A stretch of DNA of 64,000 nt from Rhytidiadelphus loreus (taxonomy: Eukaryota > Streptophyta > Bryopsida > Hypnales > Hylocomiaceae). Made by a program: the position numbers and the translations under genes. The notes below the pieces were generated by a model. It saw nothing but the letters and a program-made list of their open reading frames with translations, made no database searches and was not told the DNA's origin. The stretch spans positions 23,069,001 to 23,133,000 of the forward strand of contig OX344765.1 of NCBI GenBank assembly GCA_947034895.1, given 5' to 3'. Shown here in pieces: positions 13,038-25,500 of this stretch (the stretch's first letter is position 1; each line of letters starts with the position of its first letter).

Positions 13038-16000
13038 ATTTTGTGAGGTACGTTTAGATTCAAAGCCGTCAAGGCTAGCTTTTTTCAAGGGTTTGACTGT
13101 TAATCCTTAAGAGAGACAGTGTCCATTGTAAATCTCAATAATATTTGTGAAGACAGTTTCATGATTCCAAGAGTGAGTCCATGCGTGCGCGCAACAAAAG
13201 TACGTTATCCAGCAATATCGATTTTCCCATTGCATGCAGAAGGACTCAATCGTGTTTTGTCAAGACGTCTAGTTACCATGCCTTCGAAATAGTGGAGCCA
13301 TATCTCCTTTTTCTGCCTCTCACTTCGAGGGTTGCTTTGCAGGAACAACAGCTGACTCTCGGTTGCTCGGTGTTTGTGTCATTTGTATGCGGGAGACTCT
13401 GAAGTCAATATTGTAGAAAAATCTGAAATGAACGGACGAGACATCAATATGCCCGACTATGGTAAGTACTTGTGGACACATAGAAGTGCTGTAGATTCTT
13501 TGTGATATACTAATCCACATCATTCATTTTAGCCACTTCCTCTCGATCGTTGACACGATTAGGAGATGATTAGCATTTATTTTGCAAAAACTTCTGTATG
13601 AATTTTGAGGGTATTTTTTCTAACCCGTTAGCCAAGTATGTCCTGTAGACAATGTAGAGGAGGCTATTTGTACTAGTTGCAACTACCACTCTGGAGGGAG
13701 ATCCCCAGGAGTGTACCAACTTTGACAAGTGTATGGTATAACTGGAGAGAATGCGCTGTGATTCTTCTGTTGAGCAAAATACCATCTTTTCTCCAGTACC
13801 TGCGTTAACAACTTTGGGTATGTCAATGCTCTTCCATGTTCAGGTCTGCGCAATGGGAGGCTTGTGCTTCTGTAAGGACGAGGATAATATTTAAGGCTCT
13901 CATGTGCTGCAGAAATGGATTCAAGGTTCACGTGTTCGAAGTTCAGCCATCACGATTAGTATATCTATGTCTGGCAAGTGAATCAGTAATCAATAGTCAG
14001 CTGATTTCGTTGAGGTAACTGCGAATTTGTACATTAATGACTCTTTCTTTTTAGATTGAACACTTGTTTTCCGATCCCTGGTCCAACAAATCGACCTTAA
14101 CCAGAAGTAATTACACTGTTACTGCTTATGTTTTGGTCCTAAACTATCCCAGTTTAATACAATTGGAAACATACTGTATTTAGCCTGGGAGATCATTGGT
14201 TTAGCCCGAGTCTATCACGCTCACTTCGCATTTAATTATGCCGAGGCCTTCGTGCATTTGTTTTGGCGACTCACCACTTTGTAATTCTTGGTTTCTGCTT
14301 CGGAAACAGTAGAATCATTCAAGTATTTATTGATTCTTCTCACCATACCCTTGATTGTATCACAATTTTATGGACCATTTAGGTCACAGGCATGTTTTTC
14401 CGGGAAAGAAAATGTTGTGTGAATCACTTGCAACTTCTTTTTTTCCCCTCATAACTGATGGTCAAATATGACATACTAATCAAAGAGAATGGGATTAGGC
14501 TTTTGTGTTTAAAAAATGACCATTATCCACCATATGAAATGCAATAATTTTATAATAGAATCACTGCATAAAAAAAGCCATTTTGGCCATGATTGGCTTC
14601 ACCAAATATTAAATAACCATTTATCTAGAAACATCTTTCATCAATTATTTCTGCCTCACAATAATTATACCAAGACTTCTAAACATGGTCATGGTTATGT
14701 ATAAAACCTAATAACTTCCACTTGCAATGTAATTTTCAGGATTGGACTTCTCCATGACATTGTGTATATATAAAGAATTAGTTGTATATACAAAGAATTG
14801 GTGCCCCCCACTTGCAAACCAACTTCAAATTTTGATAGATTTTTAACCAATTCTATATTTCTATTTAGTTATAAACGCTTCAAAAAACACTTTTGGGTGT
14901 CATGGACTAACTTGCAAGTATGTCAAAGATAAAAAAAAGTTTGATGAATCACTTTCAACAATAAGAATAAAATAATGATGAATGAACATATTCATCTAAT
15001 CAAAATATACTTGATTGCATGGTTTACGAGCATAGTGATAGGCCAATTGTTTGGAGATTAAGATAGTGACACCTAGAATTGTCACCTTTAGTGTTGAATA
15101 TAATACTTATTTGAATACTATGTGCAAAATCTACATTGATAAATTATCTTAACCCCTAATTTTTTTTCATGATTAGAGGTTCAAACTGGCTTTGAAATAC
15201 TTGTCCTCAAAGCAAAGTTGAAATCTCCATTTATATTTATTTTTCAAGAAATCCAACCATGGGTTCATTTGGTTCATTTTAGAGTGAATATCCCCACCAA
15301 GATCCCCACCAATTGCAAACTCAATGTCTAAACTTCAAAACATAGACCTTTCTAGCCCTTTCCAAAGGTGAAATTAAGTCTTTCAACATTTTTAGAAAAA
15401 AAATTATGTCCTATAACTTATGCATTTTAGTCAATATGTTGAAAAATGGGTTGAGAATATATGTAAAAAGATTTAACCAAAAAATAAATTTACATTCATC
15501 TTTAAAAATATTATAAAGTAGAAGGTAGTATTGAGTGAAAGAAAAAACTAAACCACTAATAACTTTTACAAGAAATTGAGAATTGTTAACCCCAATGGTG
15601 AGACTGCTCTAGTAAACAATAGGTGTCTTTTTTTTTTTCTTTTTTAATTTTCAAAATTGAGTGCAAAGGACATTCTATATGTTTTTTCTACTTTTCATTG
15701 CCTTATAGCTTTTACCTCATTAATTGGAATTGAATAGTTCAAATGTTTTAATTTTAAATAGATATCAATATATACAATCTAAAAAAGATCATTTATCTTT
15801 TTTTAGAATATATGTTTGACATTGAATTGAAAAAGCCCTTCTAACTATTGCAATATTTATCAAGAGGATGTGAAACTTTGTTTCACAAGTAGATTAGAAT
15901 GATTAGCATTCATTCTAAAAATTCAATACCAAAATTGCAAATTATGAAGTCAATAGAGCTTGCCCAAGTTTTCAAAAATTCCAAAGTGGATTCCTTAGTC

Positions 16001-16474
16001 CTTTGGGGGTTAAGTGAACATTTGAACAAAGTTTAGGTAGTTGTCTAAAGTAAATATTTACTTATCACTTATGATTTTATGTGTCAAATTTGGATGTCCA
16101 TATATTTTTTTCTTAATGATAATTTTCGTTTTAATGTTTAATCTTGCAAGGCCTCGTAGCTAAAAAATAGCTTATGAATGATTTTAGACTTGCAAACTAT
16201 GATGGAGAACTATAATTATTGTTCCATCTTCTTTTTGAGAATTTTTCATTGTGTCTATACAACATTGTACTGAAAAATCCCTCTCTTAGTGGCATTATTA
16301 ATTTCTCTACAAATTAAGATGTTTACAACATTGATACATAATTTCTAATTTCTTGCTTTTGATTTCAGCTTTAGGCATCAAAATTTAAATCTCTCTTGAC
16401 TTTGAATTTAGCTAAACTAATTTATCCTATTCACAAGGTTAGGGTGCAAAACAGATCTCACTACAAATTAAATT
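13038..16474. other. 3' flank of the kinase gene, then AT-rich DNA
   Basis: The first 1.1 kb after the kinase stop keeps the kinase gene's composition. It has an AATAAT poly-A-like signal near 13137 and probably holds the 3' UTR plus downstream DNA. From about 14100 the sequence becomes strongly AT-rich. A TTAACCCCTAA motif near 15150 resembles the terminal repeats of elements elsewhere in the window, but no partner end was found. No gene is seen. Confidence 0.6.
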
Positions 16475-17182
16475 CATTTCAATAATACTTCAATCTACCC
16501 TAATTTAAATATATGAATTCCAATCATGTAACTTTGATAACTTAGTGTCACACACACACACACTGATGGAATACACCAACGTCCTAAAATGAAGCTTACC
16601 AATTGCACCCTTTTTCTTTTTTTCAATTTGAAGATTCCAATAGACATTTTGACATAGGATGGTACAAAACTTTCATTTCCCCTACAATGTTCTTCACACA
16701 AAAGATGTTCTTAAGTTTTATTTCAATAATACTTCAATCTACCCTAATTTAAAAATATGAATTCCAATAGTGTAACTTTGATAAATTAGTGTCTCACACA
16801 TACACACACAATAATGGGATATGCCAATGTTCTAAAATGAAGCTTACCAATTGCACCCTTTTTCTTCTTCTTCAATTTGAAGATCCCAATGCATAAGCTA
16901 ACATTTTGACACACAATAATGGGATATGCCAATGTTCTAAAATGAAGCTTACCAATTGCACCCTTTTTCTTCTTCTTCAATTTGAAGATCCCAATGCATA
17001 AGCTAACATTTTGACACACAATAATGGGATATGCCAATGTTCTAAAATGAAGCTTACCAATTGCACCCTTTTTCTTCTTCTTCAATTTGAAGATCCCAAT
17101 GCATAAGCTAACATTTTGACATAGGACGATACAAAACTCTCATTTCTCCTACAATATTCTTCACGCAAAAGATGTTTTCAAG
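16475..17182 (-). repeat. Nested tandem repeat, 245-bp unit with 105-bp inner expansion
   Basis: A unit starting TTTCAATAATACTTCAATC (about 16475) and ending near AAAGATGTTCTTAAG recurs from about 16720 to 17182. The first copy has one inner block containing AAAATGAAGCTTACCAATTG and CTTTTTC. In the second copy that block is present three times with period exactly 105 bp (starting 16811, 16916 and 17021), nearly identical. Both copies carry a short (CA)n tract. Since 105 is a multiple of three, an open frame of repeated 35-residue blocks appears on the minus strand; I take that as a by-product. Confidence 0.92.
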
Positions 17183-17195
17183 TTTATCTTAACCC

Positions 17196-17350
17196 TTAAC
17201 CCCTCAGGGCCGGAGGAGGCAAAAACTGCCTTCTCGGATTTTCAAATGAAATTTTAGGTATGCAAAAGGGACCCGTAGAAAAATCAAAATTCGAAATTGC
17301 GCTTCATAGCACAAAACCACTCTGGAAAGCATGCAGCCTTGAGGGGTTAA
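17196..17350. mobile_element. 155-bp MITE with TTAACCCCTCA ends
   Basis: The block starts TTAACCCCTCAGGG and ends CTTGAGGGGTTAA, an inverted repeat of about 13 bp. The TA at each edge may be a TA target duplication, as in Tc1/mariner-type (Stowaway) MITEs. The interior is GC-richer than its surroundings and non-coding. It inserted directly beside the tandem repeat on its left. Confidence 0.8.
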
Positions 17351-17465
17351 AGATACCAAGGCCAAAAAGTGGCCAATGGTTGACTTGACTAGTCACTATA
17401 AGAAAAACAAAATGCACCTATTGGTCCAATAATCCAAGCTTTTTGGTGACTACCGTGGTCATGGG
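17351..17465 (-). repeat. Dispersed repeat, inverted relative to 48782-48900
   Basis: The sequence around GGCCAAAAAGTGGCCAATGG, CCTATTGGTCCAAxAATCC and TTTTTxGTGACTA matches the reverse complement of about 48782-48900 over roughly 110 bp. No terminal repeats were identified with confidence. It is probably a fragment of a small mobile element next to the MITE on its left. Confidence 0.7.
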
Positions 17466-18622
17466 GGCCGCATCCTTTAAATGTTAAGGAATTATATTTC
17501 ATCCATATGCTACAGAATTCATCCACAATCATGGATGCAAATAACTTGATCATTCCACTTGTGCACTAAAATAAAAGCCCTTTAAATGGGCGAAAATAGT
17601 TCCAAGAAAATGGTTCCAAGAAGTGAAGGACGGCGTTTATTAACGGCCTGAGTGAGTGGGAGCGAGTGTAACCGTCCACAGACAGACACAGACAGACACA
17701 GACGACAGAGCTTCCTCCGCTTCTGCACAAAGAGAGCTTCAGCTGTGATTGGTATTTTCTCTCGATCTTTTCCCTTAAGTTTCAGCTTTGACGTGATTTT
17801 GTACGTGCATCTTGATTCTTCTTCGATTAGAATCAGTGGTTCCAACCCAAATGCGATTTTCATTGAACTAGCTCAAGTTGCTGGAAACTTTTGCTGAATG
17901 CATGCGCTAAAGAATCAAAGATAACACTCACTGTGATTCACATTTCCAGTAGCAATCACTTAGTCTTGGTAGAAGTTTAGCCACATTTGTGAACACTGAT
18001 GATAATTCATGTACCCATGTAGGTAAATTACAAGCTGAACTCGTCGATTTAATTCTATATATCTGCCTGTTCATTGCAGTGCTCTTAAATAGCTTCAATG
18101 TCAATGTAAGGAAAATGCATTGATTTCATTTCAAGTGGTGATTCTGGGGGCATATATACATGTCGTATGCGTTGATAGATAAAGTATTGTTTTCAGTTGA
18201 GTGGAGTGTAGCGAGGCCGCGGCTGGATTTCTTGAAGAAACAAGTAATCGGTCTGTTTGTATAAGCCCTCTTGATTTAACGATATGGACTCATCTTTGAT
18301 GCCAGAGTGCTACTGTAGATTTCAAATATGAATCAAAGTGGATTCAGTTACATGAATGTTCAAATTCTCTTGAGTTCCATGAAAGAATTAAAGCCTCAGT
18401 CCACTTCGAAGGAAGTTTTTCGAACTTATTTGTTGTTGCTGCATTTGAACATGACCTTCCATTTGTGACACTTCAAAGTGACGGCTGCTTCTTTCACTTG
18501 TCAGTGGTGACCAGGGAATTGAATTTGAGAACTTGCAACACAGGCCGAATCCAGTGACAGGAAGCTGCTAACGTAAGATGGGGCGGGGCAAAAGAAAAGT
18601 GGACATTGATGATAATCCGGCA
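17466..18622 (+). other. Upstream region of the phytocyanin gene
   Basis: Composition rises toward genic values from about 17630. A short tandem GACAGACACA repeat at about 17680-17704 sits in a region that looks like a transcribed leader. TATA-like runs occur near 18055 and 18153. An in-frame ATG at 18578 lies 15 codons before the chosen start and would put a basic, hydrophilic extension in front of the signal peptide, so it is disfavoured. Confidence 0.45.
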
Positions 18623-19944
18623 ATGACAATGAGAGCCCTGCTGATACTATTAACAGCAGTGTTGCCAGCAGCCATGGCGACAGAGTACACCGTGGGAAAT
18701 GCAACAGGCTGGGACTTTGCTCCCACCTCTTCTTACTACTCAGATTGGGCTTCTGGACTCAAGTTCAGCCCCGGTGATAAGCTTGGTACGTTCTTCTTCT
18801 TCTACTACTTTTCCCATTTACTTTTTACTTTTTAGTTTGTTTTTTGAAAGAGCCCGTGTATGTTTATAGAGAAAAAAGAACTAGTTTCAAAGAGGGATTG
18901 TACTGGTAATATACTTGAACTAATATTCGTTTGTTTTTTTGTTAAGAATGTCAAAGTCGTAACATGATTAAGGTAAGTGAGCCCATTCCAAACAAAATTA
19001 CATTAGCGGTGTACATTTCAGGACTTGAATGTATGCCACAAAGATGGGGTGTATTTGGTGAACAATATAGCTCATATATGTAATTATAGATTATTGGTCT
19101 CTTGTTAGCCTAATCCCTGAGTGTCCAAGTTCAAGCGTCAATTAGAATATCCACCTTGAAAGAGACTACACCTTGAAAATGAGTACTACTTTTAGAATGT
19201 ATCTCTATAGGCCCAAAATATCATGTATTAGGATATGAACACTTTTCTTTATTAATACATTTTGTTACTTTCTTTGAAGCTTTGTAATTGATCTATTTCA
19301 AATTCTTATAGACTTAGAAGTATTCACTTTGGGCCATTTGGGCAATGGAGGCAATTAATGGTTAAGTGTTTGACAACTACTACTTCTAGTCATTTAGTTC
19401 AATGTGGAAAATGTTTTGACTAACTTATTCTTGTTGTGATACTACATGCCCAGTGTTCAAGTACTTGCCAAGTGCACACAATGTGCAAGAGGTGACGGAG
19501 GTGAACTACGCAGCATGCAACGGCGTGAGTCCAATTGCTGAATATGAAACTGGAAATGACATCATCACGCTTCCAAAGCCGGGCACACACTACTACATTT
19601 GCGGGTTTTTAGGGCATTGTGACCAAGGTGGCATGAAATTGAAGGCCACGATCAATAGCCCAAATGCAACAAATTCATCGTCACCATCTTCATCTCCATC
19701 CCCGGCGAAAACTCCCGAACTACCATCTCCAATGACTAGCATTGTTCCCCAACTTCCAGGTGGAGAGACACATCCCCATTTGCCACATGGGCATGGCCAC
19801 GGGGCCCCTACCCCTACCCCAGCTCCTACCCCAATGTCCACCCCGGGGGGGCATTCCCGTGCAGCCCCTTTTTCTGTGCCCTTTCACTTCATTGGGTTCT
19901 TGCTTATGTCTTGGGGCATTGCCTCCACTTCCCTCTTTTCGTAG
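18623..19944 (+). CDS. Phytocyanin (uclacyanin/early-nodulin-like), GPI-anchored type
   Basis: Exons 18623-18785 and 19454-19944 join within a Val codon to give 217 residues. Residues 1-19 (MTMRALLIL..) are a signal peptide, followed by the plastocyanin-like domain TEYTVGNATGWDF. Copper ligands by family comparison are His63 (SAHNV), Cys104 (YYIC), His109 and probably Met115; the disulfide would be Cys76-Cys110. Between His109 and Met115 the loop HCDQGGM is one residue longer than the usual HCxxGM. After about residue 122 comes a Ser/Pro/Thr-rich arabinogalactan-type stretch with a His-rich patch (HPHLPHGHGHG) and a hydrophobic C-terminus expected to be replaced by a GPI anchor. Such proteins sit on the outer face of the plasma membrane; whether they transfer electrons or act structurally is unsettled. 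The intron is 668 bp. Confidence 0.92.
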
Positions 19945-20620
19945 ATGATGATTTGGTGACTTTATCACAAACTTTTGGGTACTAGACTTTTAGAAGGTGG
20001 TCTTTGTTATTAAACTTGTGATAGCAGACTTATGATTATAATTAGACTTTAGGTTGGAGACTCATGAGGCTTAACCAGCCTTACTTAAGCTTCTTGAAGT
20101 CCATAATTTGGATGATGAACAATGTGATTGGGATTTTGTTTCTTCTAAATCACTTTTCTTTCATCCAAATTCAAACATGAATCTGTAAAATCCTCTTTCT
20201 TTTACAATTGATGCACATTGAAGGTCAATAATATATTTGTACAAAAATAAGTAAAATTCATAAAAGAATTTGGGCATTAAAGAGTTCAGTGGGGTGTTGA
20301 TCGACGACAATCCAGGCCTTGTTTTCCGTCACCTGGAGATGCCAAGGCAAGTAGAAGTACGGATTTCCAGTGAAGTTCACTGTCACTTAGGATACGTAAA
20401 AAAAAGGAAGTGGATCGAAGTGGACTCATGCTTTTCTCAGAAAGCATGAATCTGTACGTACGTTGTGAATATTTGAAGTGATTTGATCGACCCAATGCCG
20501 AAATCCATAGAAAGTATTTCAAGAGCATCATCTGACGGACCCAGTGGCCTGGAGCTAATTCATGAGCTCATTTACAGCCGGTTTCTGATTTTTGATTTGG
20601 AAATTTCATTCCCTGCTTGT
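19945..20620. other. 3' flank of phytocyanin and unassigned DNA
   Basis: This stretch includes the probable 3' UTR (several AATAA-like signals near 20226-20260) and a mixed-composition block at 20280-20600 with no recognisable product on either strand. Confidence 0.5.
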
Positions 20621-21263
20621 CACAAGGAGATTTGTTTGCTTTCCTACGTTATCAATGTAGTAAAATCATGGAAAACACCACTTCTCAAAATGTTAATATG
20701 TGGAGATTTGGAATTGCTATGTAGAATTTCAATCAATTTACTACATAACATAGTAAACAACACATTTTTACTACTTTCTCTCACACATTTGAAAAAAAAT
20801 GTGATTTTACCATGTAGTTTTTCGTTGAGGACATTATCCCATAAGGATTGTCCGTGTTGAGACTCCGGTGGAGTATAAGAGGCAAGCTTCCCATATAATT
20901 GCATCGCAGCTATTGCTTCCATGTTGTATTATGGGGTACATTGTACACTACAATGTGATACAACATACAGTAACGTTTACTTTGTATTGTTATGAAAGGA
21001 ACAAAATGGTGTATTGATATTAATATTTCTCATAAATAATTGGTCCATGAAAGACTACACTCTACTTTCCATGTTTCAGTTTACTACATTTTCATTTCAC
21101 TGCAGTTCCCATTACTACATTTATTGGTTTACTACTTTCACAATGTTGAGATGGTAGTGCTTTTAGTAGTTTGTGTCTTTTGCTACTTCAGTGTTAAATA
21201 GATGGTAAAAGAGGTAGTAAAATGTGGTGTTTTGCTACATAGAAAAGCAAATAATCTCCTTGT
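20621..21263. mobile_element. 643-bp element with CACAAGGAGATT terminal inverted repeats
   Basis: The left end reads CACAAGGAGATTTGTTTGCT and the right end is its reverse complement with a few changes (AGCAAATAATCTCCTTGTG). The inverted similarity continues inward as TAGTAAAA/TTTTACTA and AAAACACCAC/GTGGTGTTTT blocks. The interior is rich in TACTAC/GTAGTA motifs and has no coding capacity. The CACA ends could fit a CACTA- or hAT-related non-autonomous element; I could not identify a clear target duplication. Confidence 0.8.
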
Positions 21264-21540
21264 GTGTGAGAATCACGTACTGCACCTTCCACGAGTAGAA
21301 AATCTCGTCTGGGAAGTAAGCTAGTTAGATTTTTGGGGTTGCGAAGAGCGCCAGGCTCATGGGAGCGAGGTGAAGGAGCTGAATCGGAGAGTGACGGAGG
21401 TGCAGGAGTGCCATCGATCGTGGAGCCAGCACTCTGCCGCCATTGATGCCTGTGGAATGTCGATCGATCCATTTTCAGTCTTGGCCACATCGGCCACTTC
21501 GGTTGTTTTCGATCCTGTTTCTTTCGGTCTGATAGTTCAG
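21264..21540. other. GC-rich island between two elements
   Basis: About 270 bp of noticeably GC-rich DNA separates the TIR element and the MITE. A minus-strand open frame crosses it but runs into both mobile elements and resembles no family I know. It may be a stranded fragment of a gene or promoter. Confidence 0.35.
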
Positions 21541-21858
21541 TAAGGTAGGAGGTCCATAAAGCGACCATCTAAGCGCTGAACCTGAATTTTGGGGAGGTAA
21601 ACATCTTGAAATATTTTTCAGAAAATTTTCCTTGAAAGACAAGAAGAAATGGCATGTGGCACAAGTTGTTTCATATTTTTTGGAGCTCCGTGGAATTAGT
21701 TATGAAATTTTGAAGCTGAAAAGCCATAGGGCTCCAAAAGCGACCACCTCCTAGAATGTACATGGTTTGTACATTTTGGTAATTTGAAAAAAGCAAAATG
21801 TACCTGTGTGTCCTGTTCGGTTCAAAATGCCCAGTCAGAGTTCGAGCCTCCTACCTTA
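21541..21858 (+). mobile_element. MITE-like element, TAAGGTAGGAGG family, copy 2
   Basis: This is the best-preserved copy: 318 bp bounded by TAAGGTAGGAGG and CCTCCTACCTTA, a perfect 12-bp terminal inverted repeat. If the outer TA is a target duplication the element proper begins AAGGTAGGAGG. It is collinear with copy 1 at 2539-2855, with most differences being substitutions. It is non-coding. Confidence 0.9.
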
Positions 21859-21949
21859 GTTTCTTTGCACGTTTGCTTGCAGATGTATTTTGAGGTCGGC
21901 ATCTTCTATGATCACGTGTTTGCCTGATTTTGAATGATTTAGTCTGACT

Positions 21950-22582
21950 TTAACCCCTAAATGCCCGAGGCACCCAAGTCTGGTGTTTGCAAAACTTTGA
22001 AGTTAAAAATATCCCAACCCAAGTTGCTATTTTTTTGTAGTTTTTGTTTTTGGAAAGTTCTTCTTGAAGTCTAGTTTTAGCATCAAAAATCCAATCTTGA
22101 AAATAAATGATAGTGATTTTTCAATTTAAGATTTTGTGCAAGGGTACCCATTGCAATCTTGGCTTCTGGTAGTGTTGAGAGCTCTTGGAAATGAGCCTCA
22201 AATACACTAGATCTTGGAGAAAAAATCACATTCAAAATTCATTAAAAAAAATTATGAAGTAGATATTGGGAACTCAAGCCATAAATTGATGGGGTTATAC
22301 ATGTCAGGCCCTTTTAACCTCATATTTTTTTGGTCACCAACTTTTTAGATTTGACTTGTGAAAAGAGGATTGGAAGACTTCACATCACTTTTGCAATTTT
22401 ACACCCTCATGGTTAAACATTATAATCTTTCATCCATAAGTGTTATTGTTGTGTTTTCTTTTCCTAAGAGATCTCTAACATGTGTAGTTTGAATTTCTAT
22501 GGTTACAATTCCAAATAAATTAATACAACTTATCAAAATGTTGGTATTTTGTTAAAACAGGCCTTGGGCTTTTAGGGATTAA
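21950..22582 (+). mobile_element. 633-bp element with TTAACCCCTAAA ends
   Basis: The left end TTAACCCCTAAATGCCCGAG is matched by a right end whose reverse complement is TTAATCCCTAAAAGCCCAAG. The interior segment of about 22275-22560 recurs inverted at about 55868-56160 (shared GTTATACATGTxAGGCCC, GGTCACCAACTTTTTAGATT and TTAAACATTATAATCTTTC). It has no open frame of note. TA at each edge again suggests a TA target site. Confidence 0.82.
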
Positions 22583-25500
22583 GTAGGGTAAACCTTGTTC
22601 TGGAGGTTTCCAAAAGGTCTAAGAGATCACTTAGATTTTTTTAACAAATTAATGTGTGGCATAATATAGGGAGGTATTAATTCATTGATGGTATTAAAAA
22701 ACTAATTTTTTTTTGAGATAATATTCTGAGTACAAATTAATGTACACTCAATTGTAAGTAAGATACACATATAAATTCAAGAATACCTCACATTTGAATT
22801 TTTTTCTCCAAGATAGTCTTAAAAATATGGATTCTAGGAATTTATTGTAGGAGGAGTCAATTTGTAGGATTTATGACTTGGTTGGATGAAAAATTGTGTA
22901 ACATTTTGATGAAATGAATATTTTCTATTTCTACTCAGCTTTATAGTTTGGTCCTCTATTCTATACTATTGGAGACACTTTGGGTGCTTTAAATGTTGTT
23001 TCCTGCTTCACTTTGGGTGCTTCACTTGCATGCTTTGAATCTTGTTTCTTGTTGTGGCATCACCAACTTCACTTTTTTACTTCCTAAAGGATGGTCTTAA
23101 TGTGGTGTCTATGCATGCCATCACTTTTAAAGTTTAGGGTTTATGGTGAGTTTCTCTTGTTAAATTCACGTGTTCTAATTTAGACTTTACTGCTACTATT
23201 TATAGTCAATGTTTGTACCTAGAATTTGTGGTGTACAAGGTATGTTGTGAGGGCTTTATTTCATAGGGATTTGTAGAAACTTCAAGGTGTATAGGGTGTT
23301 GTTTGCCTTAAGGTGAGGGTTTAGGGTTTGAATTCCGGATTAAGCTTCATGTGTATTGGTCTACAATGAGTGTTTGTGGTGGCACAACTTTCAAATCATC
23401 TACACATTGCCCTTCTCTTAAACATGAATGTTGTCAATTTCTAGTTCATGTGTGTTGTTTACATCTTTGTTCTATTTTGTGGCCCTTCTTTGTTTATTTT
23501 GGTTAAAGATTCAAAGATTCTCATGTGTTGTATGCTTTATAGTAGAAAAAAGGCAACAACATATATTAAGTGCTTCAAATTGTGTTAAGTGAATGTTGTG
23601 TTTGTAGTTCATGCGTTGTGTTTTTGCCCTTATTTTTGCCTTTAATCTTTTTGATTGTCTTTTTCACTTTACTTATTTTTTTCTTATAATAAATTAAGGG
23701 TGTTGAAAATTTTCCCTCCTTTAGAATTCTAATTAATTGTAGGAGGGCATAAAATACCATGAATTAGGAAATTAGGTAATAATAGGGACCATTTAATTGT
23801 TCATGGCCATCAAAATACCCCCCAAAATAAAAACTATGGCTGCATGTGATGTACAAACCTTCACGTATAGAGACCCCCAAGGTCAAAAAGGTGCATAGAG
23901 TTGCTAGGATAAGGATAACCCCTAATTTTCCAAAAATACAAAATCTGAAGCCTAAAATGTGCTTGCTTGGAAAATTAGGGTTTAAATATTGCAACCAAAG
24001 TAGAGGCTCCATTAACCATATAGGCTCATTAGAGGCTTCATTGACCATACATGTGAGCTTTGAATTGTGCTAAATTGTGAAAATACTTGATCTATTAACA
24101 TTTATTTTTTTGCTATTGTTTTATAGCTTAACACTAGATAAATATGCAAAATTTTAGATGGTGTAAGTTTCAAGATTGTTGTAGGGAAAGGTTCAAAGTT
24201 CACTTGTATAGTGTATGGAAACTTTTAATTTCATTATTATAGACCCAGACTAAAAACGTGGTTTTCTAAGGGATGCTATGAGTTGGGAGAATCTTAATTG
24301 TAAGGTAAGACTCTCTTCTTTTTCTTTTCTTCACAGGTTCCTAAGATTTGATCAATTTGTGAGATAGATTCATTCTCTATAATATCACGGGGGTAAACAT
24401 CAATTCCATAAAATTGGGGACATTTTGAGTTGCATTTTGAATTGACATTTACATTAGCTTATTATATTGGTAAATTCGTAGATTAATATGCAAATTGCAT
24501 CTCATCCATAATATTGTACACTAATAAATTCTTAAGCACTTTGATATCCATATTCTAGACGATGAACGGAGGTCTTGCAGACACTATTTAGTTCAACTAA
24601 CTTCTCATTCATCTAATGTAATACTTTAATGCTGAAAAGACAACCTTCTTTAAATAGATTACTAATTTCATGAAATAACTATAAATGATATTTTTGTCCA
24701 AAGATATGAGCAAAATTGTGCCAAATTTTGAAAAAGGATCGAGGCGTTCAAGGTTAAACAAGGATTTTCTTTCCGGCTTTGTGAATCATTTTATTTTCTT
24801 CCTTACTTGAGGAACTGGCATGCCAATTTGACCCCTAAAGGTATAAGAAAATGCAAATAGAAATCAAGAAAAAATAATGTATACAATTAACTCCACCAAT
24901 GTATTCAAAAAAATGTATTGGAAGAAGAATAGGGAATTATTGTGATATGCATTCTCATATTTGGAGAAGACTACAAATTGTGGTACAATACTCAATTGTT
25001 CAAAGTTTGTCATTTTTTAGCTTCAAGATAATGATAAAATCATACATAAGCCATATCCAAACTTTTTCCAGAGATGCCAATGACCTACCTTAAAATCTCA
25101 CTAGTTAGTACACCTTCATTTTAGAAGTGAGTTCAAGATTTAGGGTTTTGTTTGGACAAATGGAAACAAAGACAATCACAATTACACATGGACATTTAAT
25201 TGGAAATTCAACTTGAATTGTAGAGCTTATGAAGTTCTAAAAGAGGATATCATATTTTTCCTGCACATGGCCAAATACTTGAATATGGTCCTTGAAGACC
25301 TTTTAGAAATTGTTCATCAATATCTATATTTTTTCAAGAAAACCCTAAATTAATGTACTTATTGTGCCCCAAATTTTATAATTGACACCTAAGTCCAATA
25401 TGCTACAGAAGCTTGTCCTAAAATTGACATTTTACTACTTTAAGAGGTCAAATTTTGGCTTCATGGTCTCTTAGGGGGTAGGTAATAAGGTCTTGAAGTT

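Noticed and set aside
16786..17085. Minus-strand open frame made of 35-residue repeated blocks (KLKKKKKGAIGKLHF)
   Set aside because: It is produced by the 105-bp tandem repeat whose period is a multiple of three; it has no start context or family match and lies in AT-rich DNA.
16811..17125. CRISPR-like array
   Set aside because: The repeats are contiguous 105-bp units with no unique spacers, in a eukaryotic context.
18578..18622. Upstream ATG for the phytocyanin
   Set aside because: It would place 15 hydrophilic, basic residues before the signal peptide; the ATG at 18623 gives a normal secretory start.
21194..21568. Minus-strand frame of 124 residues
   Set aside because: It spans the borders of two different mobile elements, so it cannot be an ancestral gene as it stands.
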